A DNA stretch of 47,286 nucleotides from an uncultured Eubacteriales bacterium (GCA_902797685.1 CADBTQ010000006.1:1-47286); one strand, 5' to 3'; counted from the first letter of the stretch, positions 37,438 to 46,881 are shown. Numbers and translations are program-made. Notes: generated by a model from the letters alone, not told the origin.

Positions 37438-38051
37438 TGATCGTCTCGCTTGTTGGGATATTTTCGATCGTACTTGAGCAAGGGATCCGCCACGACCTCA
37501 GAAACGTACGGCTCCAAAAACTCCCTGTATCGCTTGGGCATAGGGCGATTTTTGCGCACGCACGCCACCACCTTGGCGTTGGGGCAACACTCGATCAGTC
37601 GCAAAAACAGTTTTTTGCGGAAAGTACAACACAATGCTACGCCGCGTTTGTTGTGACTAATGGCGATAATCGGTAATATATCCGGGCATGCTACGGCATA
37701 TTCCATCTTGCTGTATTCGATATTATTAAAGCTATAAGGATGCACCCGAAAACACACCCGGATTAAAGTGATTTTTTCACTGGGATAACGTAAACTTTTG
37801 CTAAAACCCGTTCTTTTCCAAACCAATTCTTTCGGCGTGACGGACATAGTGCATAAGAAACCAACGGACAGGGAAAGGATAGGAACGAAAGCAATCACCG
37901 CAGAGACAAAGCCGCTAAACAAAAAGTGATACCGCATAAACTCACGCGTTATTCCCATATACAGTATGTAGCCCAGCGTTATCGCCACAGTTATAATGCT
38001 TCTTAACAAACCATCGGGTCGGGTAAAAAAACTCTTTCTTTGTCTACTCAT
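37434..38051 (-). CDS. Membrane protein TM-d, unpaired member of the cluster
   Basis: A 205-residue protein with two or three hydrophobic segments (SIITVAITLGYILYMGI; LFSGFVSAVIAFVPILSLSVG) and a cytoplasmic domain containing ELVWKRTGFSKSLRYPSEKI, reminiscent of TM-b and TM-c, and RKKLFLRLIECCPN, shared with TM-a. AGGATAGT precedes the ATG, with the same leader as copy c, but no small PPYSDEY gene precedes it. Function unknown. Confidence 0.8.
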   Translation of the reverse strand: MSRQRKSFFTRPDGLLRSIITVAITLGYILYMGITREFMRYHFLFSGFVSAVIAFVPILSLSVGFLCTMSVTPKELVWKRTGFSKSLRYPSEKITLIRVCFRVHPYSFNNIEYSKMEYAVACPDILPIIAISHNKRGVALCCTFRKKLFLRLIECCPNAKVVACVRKNRPMPKRYREFLEPYVSEVVADPLLKYDRKYPNKRDDQ

Positions 38052-38138
38052 ACTATCCTATTCTATTGTACCCAATGGGACGTGCGCCGTCAATGGCGTA
38101 ATTCCGCAAGGTTTGCAGGATTTTCGTCCTATGCTATT
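38052..38138. repeat. Cassette module, copy C
   Basis: Leader/promoter half matches 37340-37383; hairpin half (CCGCAAGGTTTGCAGG) matches 34281. The final bases overlap the end of proC. Confidence 0.85.
38065..38093 (-). promoter_or_regulatory. Promoter of TM-d
   Basis: Minus strand: TTGACG, 17 bp, TACAAT; duplicate of the promoter at 37353. Confidence 0.7.
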
Positions 38139-38916
38139 CAAGCATATTGCGGTTTTTGCGGTCGGTGGCAAAAGCCGCTTTGCGCACCATGTCGTACAAG
38201 CCCCCTTGCAACAGTTGCTCGACCCCCTCGATGGTGGAGCCGCCTGGAGAACAGACCGCTTTGCCCAACTCCAAGGGGCTTTGTTGGCTCGCCAAACACA
38301 AAGCGATCGTCCCTTGACACATACCGAGGACGTACTCTTTGGCGGCGGCGGGGTCCAGTCCCAACGCCACCCCCGCTTGGATCAACGCGTCCACGAAGTA
38401 GTCGAGATAAGCGGGAGCCGAGCCGGTCAGCACGGACGCCGAGTCCAACTCGTCTTCTTTGACGATCGCCAGCTTGCCCGTGGGGACGTATAGGGCGGCA
38501 AACTCCGCTCGCTTCGCTTCGCTTACCCCCTCGCCGTAGACAGCCAACGTCAATCCCTGCCCCACCGCCACGGGGGTGTTGGGCAGGATGCGGATAAGGG
38601 GTTTGGCGGGCAAATACCCTTGCAATTTTGCTATCGGCAGCCCCGCCACCATGGAGACGATCACGCCGGGGCAGGTCGCCCACGCGGGGTCTTGCAACAG
38701 CCCCTCCACGTCCTTGGGTTTGACCCCCACGAAAACGTAATCGCAATCGACCGCCTCGCCAAGGGTGGCGACTTTGGCGCACGCTCCGAGACGCCCGCAT
38801 AAAGCTTGCGCCTTTGCTTCCGTTCGGTTGTGCAAAAGCAATTCGTGTCCCGAGTTGTGAAGGGCTAACGCAATGCTTCCGCCCATGTGTCCCGTCCCGA
38901 CAAATCCGATTTTCAT
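38134..38916 (-). CDS. proC: Pyrroline-5-carboxylate reductase
   Basis: A 260-residue enzyme for the last step of proline synthesis (NAD(P)H reduction of pyrroline-5-carboxylate). N-terminal GFVGTGHMGGS dinucleotide fold, VFVGVKPKDV, RILPNTPVAVGQG, and the C-terminal signature TGSAPAYLDYFVDAL ... CSPGGSTIEGVEQL are all present. ATG follows GGAGAAAA. Standalone; proA and proB are not in the window. Confidence 0.96.
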   Translation of the reverse strand: MKIGFVGTGHMGGSIALALHNSGHELLLHNRTEAKAQALCGRLGACAKVATLGEAVDCDYVFVGVKPKDVEGLLQDPAWATCPGVIVSMVAGLPIAKLQGYLPAKPLIRILPNTPVAVGQGLTLAVYGEGVSEAKRAEFAALYVPTGKLAIVKEDELDSASVLTGSAPAYLDYFVDALIQAGVALGLDPAAAKEYVLGMCQGTIALCLASQQSPLELGKAVCSPGGSTIEGVEQLLQGGLYDMVRKAAFATDRKNRNMLE

Positions 38917-39065
38917 ATTTTTTCTCCGCTTTTTCTCTATTGTACTACATACGCGCGCCCAAGCGCAAGAGCCAAACGCAACTACGCGTTGCGTGACAAG
39001 GGTTTTGCCAATGTGATAAGATAGTAGCGTAAGGGATATTGCCGGCGCCCTACGGAGGAAAACAA

Positions 39066-39308
39066 ATGATAGATTGCGTTAAAATGGGTAAACGGATCGC
39101 CAAATTGCGCCGCGAAGCGGGGCTCACCCAAGACCAGATGGCGGACAAACTATTCGTCACCCGCCAACTCGTTTCCAAATGGGAACAGGGGCTTGGCGTG
39201 CCCACGGTGGAAATGCTGCTCAATTTGTGCGAACTACTGCACACGTCCTTCGAATACGTTTTAGGACTGGACGACGCGCCCGACAAAGGGCAAAAGGAGG
39301 AATTATGA
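39066..39308 (+). CDS. XRE-type regulator paired with an acidic protein
   Basis: An 80-residue protein: Cro/CI helix-turn-helix (IAKLRREAGLTQDQMADKLF, TRQLVSKWEQGLGVP) plus a short charged tail. ATG with ACGGAGGA upstream. The stop overlaps the next start (ATGA). Such XRE proteins in Clostridia often act with a co-encoded sensor, so a two-gene switch is inferred. A weak promoter (GTGACA, 18 bp, TAAGAT) lies at 38993-39022. Confidence 0.9.
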   Translation: MIDCVKMGKRIAKLRREAGLTQDQMADKLFVTRQLVSKWEQGLGVPTVEMLLNLCELLHTSFEYVLGLDDAPDKGQKEEL

Positions 39309-39940
39309 TACTCAAAAAGGTGGAAATAGACGGCAAAACGGTGTACGAACCGATCGACGCGGAGACGGCGCTCAAGACCGACCGCGACCTACTTGTCTTT
39401 ACCGACGAGGACGAGGAAGAGAAGTTTGACGAGAGACTGGAAGAATTGGAGCACGCCGACGAAGACGAAGACGACTTCGACGACGAGCAAGACGAGCAAG
39501 ATGAGGACGACGCCTTTGGCGACTTCATCCGCTTTGGCAAAAACGGACGGCGCTTTGGCGACGGCGGCAACAAAAGCGGCAAGCGATCTACGATCGTCGC
39601 GGCATTGCCCTTTATGTCCGACGAAGATCTGTCCCAACTGGTAGACGATATGATCGCCGACCCGCAAGCGTACAAGGACAAAGGGCTCTCCCCCGTGGTC
39701 GTCGCGCCCTTTTTGAACAAGGAAGACTGCGACAGGCTGTTTTTGCAAGGGGGCGCCCAAGGGGGGCAACTGGTGGGCATGGCGCCCTTTGTCAGCGCCG
39801 ACTGCCTCGACCGCTTTGTGGACGAGTACGTGGAGGGAAAGCACCCCGACGCACCCATCGACTGGCTGTATCCTTTTTTGCCCGCGCATTCCTTGCGCAA
39901 GGTATTCAAACACGAACTCGACAAACGCCAACGCCAATAG
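39305..39940 (+). CDS. Acidic protein with APF-type helical repeats
   Basis: A 211-residue protein coupled to the XRE gene (AAAGGAGGA before ATG). A strongly acidic stretch (about 35-75, DEDEEEKFDERLEELE) precedes four short repeats: LPFMSDEDLSQLVDDMI, VAPFLNKEDCDRLFLQ, MAPFVSADCLDRFVDEYV and YPFLPAHSLRKVF. These share the pattern (A/L/Y)PF-x4-D/E-x-L-x-x-L/F-V. It has no membrane segment. Related repeats occur in Clostridial proteins next to XRE genes; function unknown. Confidence 0.75.
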   Translation: MILKKVEIDGKTVYEPIDAETALKTDRDLLVFTDEDEEEKFDERLEELEHADEDEDDFDDEQDEQDEDDAFGDFIRFGKNGRRFGDGGNKSGKRSTIVAALPFMSDEDLSQLVDDMIADPQAYKDKGLSPVVVAPFLNKEDCDRLFLQGGAQGGQLVGMAPFVSADCLDRFVDEYVEGKHPDAPIDWLYPFLPAHSLRKVFKHELDKRQRQ

Positions 39941-39985
39941 CAATACACCAATGATTTCCCATTCGCTACGACTTGGCGCAAACCA

Positions 39986-40020
39986 AAAGGCGTCTCCTTA
40001 TCCAAGGGACGCCTTTTTTC
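39986..40020. terminator. Bidirectional intrinsic terminator
   Basis: AAAGGCGTCTCCTT ATCC AAGGGACGCCTTT flanked by A-run and T-run, between convergent genes. Confidence 0.92.
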
Positions 40021-40049
40021 GTCTCGTCGGCGCAAACCGACTTTTCGCA

Positions 40050-40190
40050 CCGCCTTTTTGGGCGGCATATCGCACCGCATAGCGGTATCTCGCAAAGTTT
40101 CACCTTACCCCGCATACCCCTTTGGGGCATATATCGCATTGCATAGCAATATATCGCACCGCGCAGCGGTATATCGCGCCGCAGGCGGTT
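40050..40190 (-). repeat. Hairpin array with ATATCGC anchors, minus orientation
   Basis: GCCTTTTTGGGC, ACCGCATAGCGGT, CCCCTTTGGGG, ATTGCATAGCAAT, ACCGCGCAGCGGT and GCCGCAGGC alternate with ATATCGC words (GCGATAT on the minus strand, as at 155-290). The last hairpin lies within three bases of the stop codon of the giant lipoprotein. Confidence 0.9.
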
Positions 40191-43100
40191 TTACTCGTCA
40201 AGCGGCAGTATCGTCAATTCAAAGCTCGCGTCCGTTTGATAATTGGCGTCCAAACTGACCAATTTGACCGTGTAACTACCCACAGCGGTCGGTTCCTCAT
40301 CCAAGAGGGTTTCCCCGTCGTAATAGGTCAATTCCACGTCCACGCCCGAGGCGGTCGTCGCGACCAAATCCAAGGGATAGCCCGACCACAGCCTCTCCAA
40401 GCCGCCCCACACGTTGAGCACGCGATTGCCCTCGGTCACGGTGATATCCGCCGCTTGGACGACCGCTTTGGCGACCTCGAAGTCGATGGTCACCGCTCCG
40501 CCGTATTGGGGGTTGGAGACGGTGATCGTCAAGGTGTAGTCCCCCGCGATCAATTCGTCCTCAGCCGCAAGAGTCTCTCCGCCGCGGGACAACACGGTCA
40601 GGATCTCGTCCTGCTCGAATACCACGGTGCTTTGGGGCTTGACGGGATATTCGGCAAGGAAGGCGGTCACGTCGTACCCCTTGACGTAGGTGCGCCCGAA
40701 ATCCACCGCCAACTTGCCCAAGTTGAACATATCGTGATCGAGCGCGATCTTGCGGTCCGCGCCGGTAGACACCGCTTGCAAGGTCGCCAAATGCGCGCCG
40801 AACAAGCTGTTGCGGTTGACCAAGGTGAGGTACATCACGTCGTCCTCTCCTCTCGTCCAACCAAACGCCAACCCTTCCGCCAAATCGCGGCTTGCCACGA
40901 TGGTGCGGCTGGTACCGCCCGAAGCGCCCACGGTCATGGTCAACTTATTTAGCCTTAGGGTCAACTGTTCCCAAGCGGCGGCGCGCAAAGCCTCTTGCCC
41001 GTCGTCCGCGGGAGCGAACGACGCAAACGGAGTCGCACGATTTGCGTCGTACAGCACCCCGTCGGGGAGATACGCTTTGATGGTCTCGTCGTCGGTCGTG
41101 ATCGACAAGATGACCGAGCCTTCCGCGTACACGTTGTAGCCGCTAAGCGTTTGATAGCCGCCCGCGTCGTTGCCCACCGCCACCGAGACGTTTTGTCCGA
41201 GCACCCCGCCGTCGAACGAGGCGACGTAGTCGGTCACGTCGTAGCGGAGCAACATACGGTATTTGAGATCGTCTCCGGCAAACTTGACGAGCACGTTGCG
41301 CAAAGCGTACGTCCTACCCTCGATCACTTGCACGTTTTGTCCGTAAGGCGTGGTCGAATAGACGTCCACGGTCAGCACGCCGCGCAAGGGTGCACCGTCT
41401 AAGCCGTACACCGACTCGATGGTGCGAGCAAGCACGTTGACGGTCACGGGGACGCGCACGTCGATACCGATAGCGGTATGCAGCAGCGCGTACACGGTGT
41501 AGGTGCCGCCGCGGTAGGGCACTAAGCCCTCGATCCCTTTGAGGTCCCAACCGTCGATCGCCACGTTGACGCTGTCCTGCCCTTTGAGGGTAAAGATCAT
41601 GCGTTGGGGATAGCTATTGGCGGACAGAGGATCGGCGACGTAAGGATCCACCGTAATGGAAGTGCCGTCCACCTTCATGCTCTCCAAACTCTGCCCCGAA
41701 TGGGACAGCGAGGAGTTGGCGTAAGGCACGGCGGTCAAGCGGATCTCGGTCATGGTGGACGCCGCGATCACCAAGGGGATCACGCATTCCACGTCGTGGA
41801 CTTTGGCGATGAGGTTGACGCTGCCCGCCACCTCTTGCACGCCTTTGCCGCCTTCCACCTGCTCGCGGAAGTATTGCAGCACGACGGACAAGTCTTGCCA
41901 CGACGTGATGGCAAACCAACCGCTGTCCACGTCGCTGCCGCCCGCGTACTCGAAGTACAAGTCGCCCAAGCAGCCCGCCTCGAAGTCGTCGCGGTCGCAC
42001 AAGAGGTCGTGAATGGTCTTGAGGTCGGTGGGATCGTTGCGAACGAACGCCCCCTCAAGATAGTCGAACAAGGAAATGGACAAGGTCGTGGTGCCCACCA
42101 CTCTTGCGTCTCCGTTCACCACTTGGGTGACGATGGTGCGATCGTAGCGTTGACGACCTTGGTGCAACGTCTCGTCGTAGGGGATATAGTCGTTGTTGTA
42201 CCACACGTATTGTCCCTCGAGCGACTCGGTATAGGTGTACTCGACCGAGGTGTACACGGCGGTAGGACGAGCGGAAGCGATCCACAGACCCACCGCTTCG
42301 GGCAGGGCTTGCCCGTCGGGCAAAGTCAACGACAGGGTGTTGCGGAAGCCTTGTTCCACCGTGACTTCGTCCAACTGCTCGATGGGCCACACCACCTTGA
42401 CGACGGTGCTCGTGCCGTCTAAGAAGGTCACGCGCACTTGGTCGGGATAGCACTCCAAGCAATGGAAATTGACCTTGTTGGGGTCGAGGATCAAACGCTT
42501 GATATCCTGATCGGCGGCGGACACCTTGCGGTAAGCCACCTCGTAGATCTCCTCCGAGAGGTTGAAGCGGCGCAACCCTTGATGATCGGGATTTTGCGCG
42601 TCGTAAGGTACGTAACGGTTGCCCTCGACGACGTAAGCGCCCTCATCGCTCGCGAGATAGAGGGGCGCCTCGAGCACCACGTCCCCTTGCAGGGGCTCGA
42701 ATTGCCACGACGCCACCACTTTTTGGTCAAATTGCATATTGACGGTCACCGTCAGCCCAAAGAAGGACGCGGTATCCGTAAAGGTGCGGGTATCGTACCA
42801 CAACGCCTTGTCGTCCCACCCTTGGGGGGCGAAAGTCACTTCCTTTTGGGCGTACCCCGTGGCGGTCGTCAACCGAACGGCGGCGGGATAGTCGTAAGAG
42901 TAAGCGCTAAGATGTTCCAAACTAAACTCGTACTCGTCCTGTCGGTCGAGGTCCACGTAAGTGGGCAACGTGCCCAATACCGTGCCTCGTTTGCCGACGA
43001 GCGACAGCGAGGTGGCGTCAAGGGGCGCTACCGAATAGCGCAAGCCTTCCACTTGTTGCAAGCCGCCCACTTCGTTGCCGAACGTGATGCCGAAGGTGCC

Positions 43101-46100
43101 GTCCTTGCCCACCAACACGTTGATATCGCTTGCGGGCAAGTTCCAACTGATGGCGGTCAAATGCACAGTCTCCTGTCCGAAAGTGGCGCTGACGCTGTGC
43201 GCCAACGAGGTGGTCACACCCACTTTGTCCAACACCAACGGTTGCACCGCAAACAGTCCGTTTTGGTAGGTCACGCCGTCCAAGATGCCGCCAAAGGTCA
43301 TGTTGTTGAGATCGAATACCCTCGGCTCCACCGCCACGTTGACGGCAAAGTAGCTCTCCACGCCCAAACTGTCTACCACCGCCACGTCGATCGTGTAGGT
43401 GCCCGAGAGGGAATAGAGCGCTTCGTCCAACAGCCTCACCGCGTCGGCGTTGCGGACCGCCGAGCCGTTTTGACGGAGATTGTTGTTGCGGACCGAGTCG
43501 ATCTTCCACAACACCGTGTTGACGGTCGCGGTATTGCCGTCTTCCAAGCGGAACAAGGGCAATTTGCTCGAGTAGGTCGCCTCGTCGAAGGGATCGCTCT
43601 CGATGCGGTAGGCGGCGATGGTCATATATAGGTCGGATTGCTCCACGCCCGCCACCTTGGCGCCGTCCAAAGCGATGACGTACCCCTCTCCCAACTTGAG
43701 ATCGGTGCCGAAGAAAGTGGAAATATAGGGGGACACCGTCACGCGATCTTGCGGCGCGTCAAACTCCACGGACGACAAGGGCGTGTTGCCGCAATACCAC
43801 ACGACTTTGCGGTCGGAGTAGGTCTTGTCGCCCACGCGAATGGACGCTTTGTCGAAGTGTTGCAGCACGGTGTAGGGATCCACGGGGGCGTTGTAGCGGG
43901 CGAAAGTAAAGGTCTTGCCGTCCAAGTATTGAGCGTAAGTGGTCTCGAACAGACTGTCCCCGTACACCGCCATATTGTCGCCGGAGGGCATATCGCAATC
44001 GGTGTTGAGTACCATTCGCACGCTCTGTCCCAGTACCTTGGTGACGGCGGTTACCGCCACTTTGCCGCCCGAAGTGATGGCGGATAGGTTGTCGAACGTC
44101 CAGCCGTCCACCGCAAAGCGCACCGCTTGCGCCCCGTCCAAGGAAGGCATGGACAAGGTGACCGACGTAGGCAGGTCGTATTCGTCCAACAGCGTGATGT
44201 CGCGGCTACCCAGCCCGGTGCCGTCCAAAGTCAGGTCGAAGTCGGCGACGTTGGAGCGGGCGATCGTGCAGTCAATATAGCCTTGACCGAAGGACAACCG
44301 CACGTTGGGATCGGTGCTGAGATTGAGACGCAAACTTTCCAAGCCCAGGTCGTCGTCCAACGAGGCGGGCAGTTCGGGCAGGATCTTGCCCAAATGCGAA
44401 AGCAAACGGTCGACGCCCGCTTGGCTCCAAGTAAGGCTCAACCCGTGCGCCGTGTTGACGAGGGTGCAATCGTCCAATTCCGACACCGGAGCGTTGCCGT
44501 TGATGGCGTTGAGGAGCAAGGTAAAGCGATTGGCGATCGCCAAAGAGTGGGTGGACGCATGGGTCACCCCGCCCACCGCGGGATACAACACGTAGAAGTT
44601 GCCCGCGTCCTCGGTGGTGTAATAGATACTGCCGATGGGCGCGCCGGTAAGGTCGGCAAAGTCCACTTTGAGGGCGGTCATCGCCCCGCCCGCCGTCCAA
44701 CGAGCGGACGCCACGTAACGGGTGATCTCGCGAGAGCCTAAGTCGATCTTGTCCCCGCCCGACAAACTCTCCACCAACGCTTCCACCAATTTGGTGTTGC
44801 CGGATAGGTTGGTGGACGACTTGATCGTACCTTCCAACACGAAGGTGGCGGGGGTATCGAACGCCGCTCTCGCCTCGGCAGCCCAAGCGGGACGGCTCAC
44901 CTCGACGGGTGCGCCCACTTTGGGGTTGGAAGCAAAGAGGGTGGCGTGCGAGCCCCACACGCTGAAGTCGGCGCTTAGGGAATTGAACTTGTTGTTGGCG
45001 GTGGAAAGGGAAATATCCACCCCGTCCACTTGCAAAAGAGGCGACGCCAACACGCCCGTGGTGCCCGCGACCTTGCGCCACAGTAGATCGAAGCCGTGTC
45101 CGTCCAACTCGAGGTCGATACGGTCGGCAGAGCGCTTGCGGTCGCTCGCCAAGTCCACGATCAATTCAAACCAATCGGCGGGCGAGAGGTCGGGATCGAT
45201 CGCGTCAAAGCCCAAGGCTTGCAGCTTGCCGCTCAACGAGCTTGCGGGCAGTTTCCACGCCCCAAAGCCAAAGGCGGTCAAGTCGAGGTAGACGTCCGCC
45301 CCCTCGATATAGGCGTGGAAGTCCCTGCCCTCTACGGTCAGGGTCAAAAGAGCGGTCAAAGCGCCGTTTTGATAATTGCTCTTGAGGGTATAATCGTACA
45401 CGTACCGCTGCTTGGTGGTGCGGGACACGAGGTCCAAGCCGCCCACTCTTTGGGTCATGGATTCGCTGCCGATCACGTCCAAAGTCAGGGTGCCCGTAAG
45501 ATCGAGATTGGCGGGATGGAAGGTGCCGAACGAGGTGCGCCCGTCGGCTAAGGGCACTTCGCACGAAGCGCGGTTGAGGTCGGTGACCACGGTGGATACC
45601 CAACGGGTCATCTCCACCGAGGACAGTTCGCCCTCTTGGTCGTTGGTATGGAGAGCGGCCTTATGGAAGATCTCTTCCCCGCCCTTCTTTTCGGTCGTAA
45701 AGGAAATGGAAGTGTTGAGCGCGCTCTTTTGCCGAATGGACTCCACGCTCCAGCCGAGCAATCCCGCCAACTCGGTCCTCGTGATATCGAGATCCACCGC
45801 TTGGCAGATATCGCCGAGCATGGCGAAAGCGGCTTCGTAATCGAAGGCAAAGGTGTAGGTGTTGAAGTTGCCGTCCGAAGTCAGGGTGCAGTCGGCAAAC
45901 ACGCGGTTGCCGATAGAGGGCAACAGTTCGGCTACCGAGTGGATAGCGCCCGTCGTGTACGAGCCGTACAATACTTTGGCGATAGCGCCCAAAGACACCT
46001 CGTCTATGGCGGCGCGATTGATCAAAGGGGGATAGTTGAGGTACAAGGTGCCGTCCGCATAGTACGCTTCCAGCGATTTGGTCCCCACTACGTCTTGGGA

Positions 46101-46409
46101 CACGGTGAAAGCGAGACGGCTGTTGCGGTCGTCCGCCACGTTGGCGGGACTGATATCCACCATAGCGGCAAAGTTGACCAAAGTGGCGTAGTCGTCCTTT
46201 TGACGATGGGTGACGTCAAAGGCAAAATACAACTCGTCCACGCCCTCGATGGCGCAGGCGTTCTTCATCGCCCGATACACGTTGTCGGTCGCTTGGGTGA
46301 CGTCGTACGAGTTGCTGCCCCCGCTCTCTTGGGGCGTTTTGGGTTGACAGCCCACCAAAGCGATGGCAAGGATAAGAATGAGTCCGAGCAGCCACAAATA
46401 GCGTTTCAT
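40191..46409 (-). CDS. Giant surface lipoprotein (2072 residues)
   Basis: Starts MKRYLWLLGLILILAIALVG with lipobox cysteine 21, ATG behind AAGGAGGACTT; the longer in-frame reading upstream lacks protein character and crosses the promoter. After the signal peptide, an N-terminal part of about 600 residues resembles repeated LppX-like halves (ALLTLTVEGRDFHAYIEG). Many beta-sandwich-like modules follow, with V-x-V-x-W and Y-P-x-x-V-x-V patterns (YPDQVRVTFLDGTSTV). The C-terminal about 90 residues look like an MBG/Ig-like module (GSYTVKLVSLDANYQT). Probably a long stalk on the cell surface; no catalytic motif. Single-gene unit. Confidence 0.85.
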   Translation of the reverse strand: MKRYLWLLGLILILAIALVGCQPKTPQESGGSNSYDVTQATDNVYRAMKNACAIEGVDELYFAFDVTHRQKDDYATLVNFAAMVDISPANVADDRNSRLAFTVSQDVVGTKSLEAYYADGTLYLNYPPLINRAAIDEVSLGAIAKVLYGSYTTGAIHSVAELLPSIGNRVFADCTLTSDGNFNTYTFAFDYEAAFAMLGDICQAVDLDITRTELAGLLGWSVESIRQKSALNTSISFTTEKKGGEEIFHKAALHTNDQEGELSSVEMTRWVSTVVTDLNRASCEVPLADGRTSFGTFHPANLDLTGTLTLDVIGSESMTQRVGGLDLVSRTTKQRYVYDYTLKSNYQNGALTALLTLTVEGRDFHAYIEGADVYLDLTAFGFGAWKLPASSLSGKLQALGFDAIDPDLSPADWFELIVDLASDRKRSADRIDLELDGHGFDLLWRKVAGTTGVLASPLLQVDGVDISLSTANNKFNSLSADFSVWGSHATLFASNPKVGAPVEVSRPAWAAEARAAFDTPATFVLEGTIKSSTNLSGNTKLVEALVESLSGGDKIDLGSREITRYVASARWTAGGAMTALKVDFADLTGAPIGSIYYTTEDAGNFYVLYPAVGGVTHASTHSLAIANRFTLLLNAINGNAPVSELDDCTLVNTAHGLSLTWSQAGVDRLLSHLGKILPELPASLDDDLGLESLRLNLSTDPNVRLSFGQGYIDCTIARSNVADFDLTLDGTGLGSRDITLLDEYDLPTSVTLSMPSLDGAQAVRFAVDGWTFDNLSAITSGGKVAVTAVTKVLGQSVRMVLNTDCDMPSGDNMAVYGDSLFETTYAQYLDGKTFTFARYNAPVDPYTVLQHFDKASIRVGDKTYSDRKVVWYCGNTPLSSVEFDAPQDRVTVSPYISTFFGTDLKLGEGYVIALDGAKVAGVEQSDLYMTIAAYRIESDPFDEATYSSKLPLFRLEDGNTATVNTVLWKIDSVRNNNLRQNGSAVRNADAVRLLDEALYSLSGTYTIDVAVVDSLGVESYFAVNVAVEPRVFDLNNMTFGGILDGVTYQNGLFAVQPLVLDKVGVTTSLAHSVSATFGQETVHLTAISWNLPASDINVLVGKDGTFGITFGNEVGGLQQVEGLRYSVAPLDATSLSLVGKRGTVLGTLPTYVDLDRQDEYEFSLEHLSAYSYDYPAAVRLTTATGYAQKEVTFAPQGWDDKALWYDTRTFTDTASFFGLTVTVNMQFDQKVVASWQFEPLQGDVVLEAPLYLASDEGAYVVEGNRYVPYDAQNPDHQGLRRFNLSEEIYEVAYRKVSAADQDIKRLILDPNKVNFHCLECYPDQVRVTFLDGTSTVVKVVWPIEQLDEVTVEQGFRNTLSLTLPDGQALPEAVGLWIASARPTAVYTSVEYTYTESLEGQYVWYNNDYIPYDETLHQGRQRYDRTIVTQVVNGDARVVGTTTLSISLFDYLEGAFVRNDPTDLKTIHDLLCDRDDFEAGCLGDLYFEYAGGSDVDSGWFAITSWQDLSVVLQYFREQVEGGKGVQEVAGSVNLIAKVHDVECVIPLVIAASTMTEIRLTAVPYANSSLSHSGQSLESMKVDGTSITVDPYVADPLSANSYPQRMIFTLKGQDSVNVAIDGWDLKGIEGLVPYRGGTYTVYALLHTAIGIDVRVPVTVNVLARTIESVYGLDGAPLRGVLTVDVYSTTPYGQNVQVIEGRTYALRNVLVKFAGDDLKYRMLLRYDVTDYVASFDGGVLGQNVSVAVGNDAGGYQTLSGYNVYAEGSVILSITTDDETIKAYLPDGVLYDANRATPFASFAPADDGQEALRAAAWEQLTLRLNKLTMTVGASGGTSRTIVASRDLAEGLAFGWTRGEDDVMYLTLVNRNSLFGAHLATLQAVSTGADRKIALDHDMFNLGKLAVDFGRTYVKGYDVTAFLAEYPVKPQSTVVFEQDEILTVLSRGGETLAAEDELIAGDYTLTITVSNPQYGGAVTIDFEVAKAVVQAADITVTEGNRVLNVWGGLERLWSGYPLDLVATTASGVDVELTYYDGETLLDEEPTAVGSYTVKLVSLDANYQTDASFELTILPLDE

Positions 46410-46478
46410 AAGTCCTCCTTTGCACGCATACCAAACCCTTGATACGCGCGTGCGGTAACGTAGCATACCACATATACT

Positions 46479-46507
46479 ATGGTACAATATGCGGGCGTTT
46501 TTGTCAA
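46479..46507 (-). promoter_or_regulatory. Promoter of the giant lipoprotein gene
   Basis: Minus strand: TTGACA, 17 bp, TACCAT. TTGTC TATT GACAA overlaps the -35 hexamer. Confidence 0.6.
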
Positions 46508-46516
46508 TAGACAATA

Positions 46517-46542
46517 TTTCCCACCAAAGATTTGGTGGGAAA
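46517..46542. repeat. Perfect 12-bp inverted repeat
   Basis: TTTCCCACCAAA GA TTTGGTGGGAAA upstream of the lipoprotein promoter. No T-run, so an operator is more likely than a terminator. The rest of 46543-46755 shows nothing recognisable. Confidence 0.8.
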
Positions 46543-46755
46543 GTCGCCCTATTGCAAGGCGCGTCGGCAAAACCCGCAAGAGGACGGCGCGAAACGCCTC
46601 GCCGCGTAGCCCGATCGCGAAAGTGCCCGACAAAGAGGGACAAAAGCAGGTATAAACGCAGCCGAGAGGGCGTACAATAGGGAAGAACGCACGAATTATC
46701 GTGGCGGATCACGCATATTTTCGTTGATATTTTTGGCAAAACCCGTTATTTTCGG

Positions 46756-46784
46756 TTGACAAAACATTTTGCAAAGTGTACACT
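46756..46784 (+). promoter_or_regulatory. Promoter of the tRNA operon
   Basis: TTGACA, 17 bp, TACACT, 15 bases before tRNA-fMet. Confidence 0.8.
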
Positions 46785-46799
46785 ATTAAAGCATTACGA

Positions 46800-46875
<76 letters not shown>

Positions 46876-46881
46876 ATTTGT

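Noticed and set aside
38096-38120. Minus-strand terminator after the proC gene
   Set aside because: The hairpin is followed by a T-run only on the plus strand, opposite to local transcription.
46410-46739. 110-residue N-terminal extension of the giant lipoprotein
   Set aside because: It would place residues before the signal peptide and read through the promoter and a palindrome.
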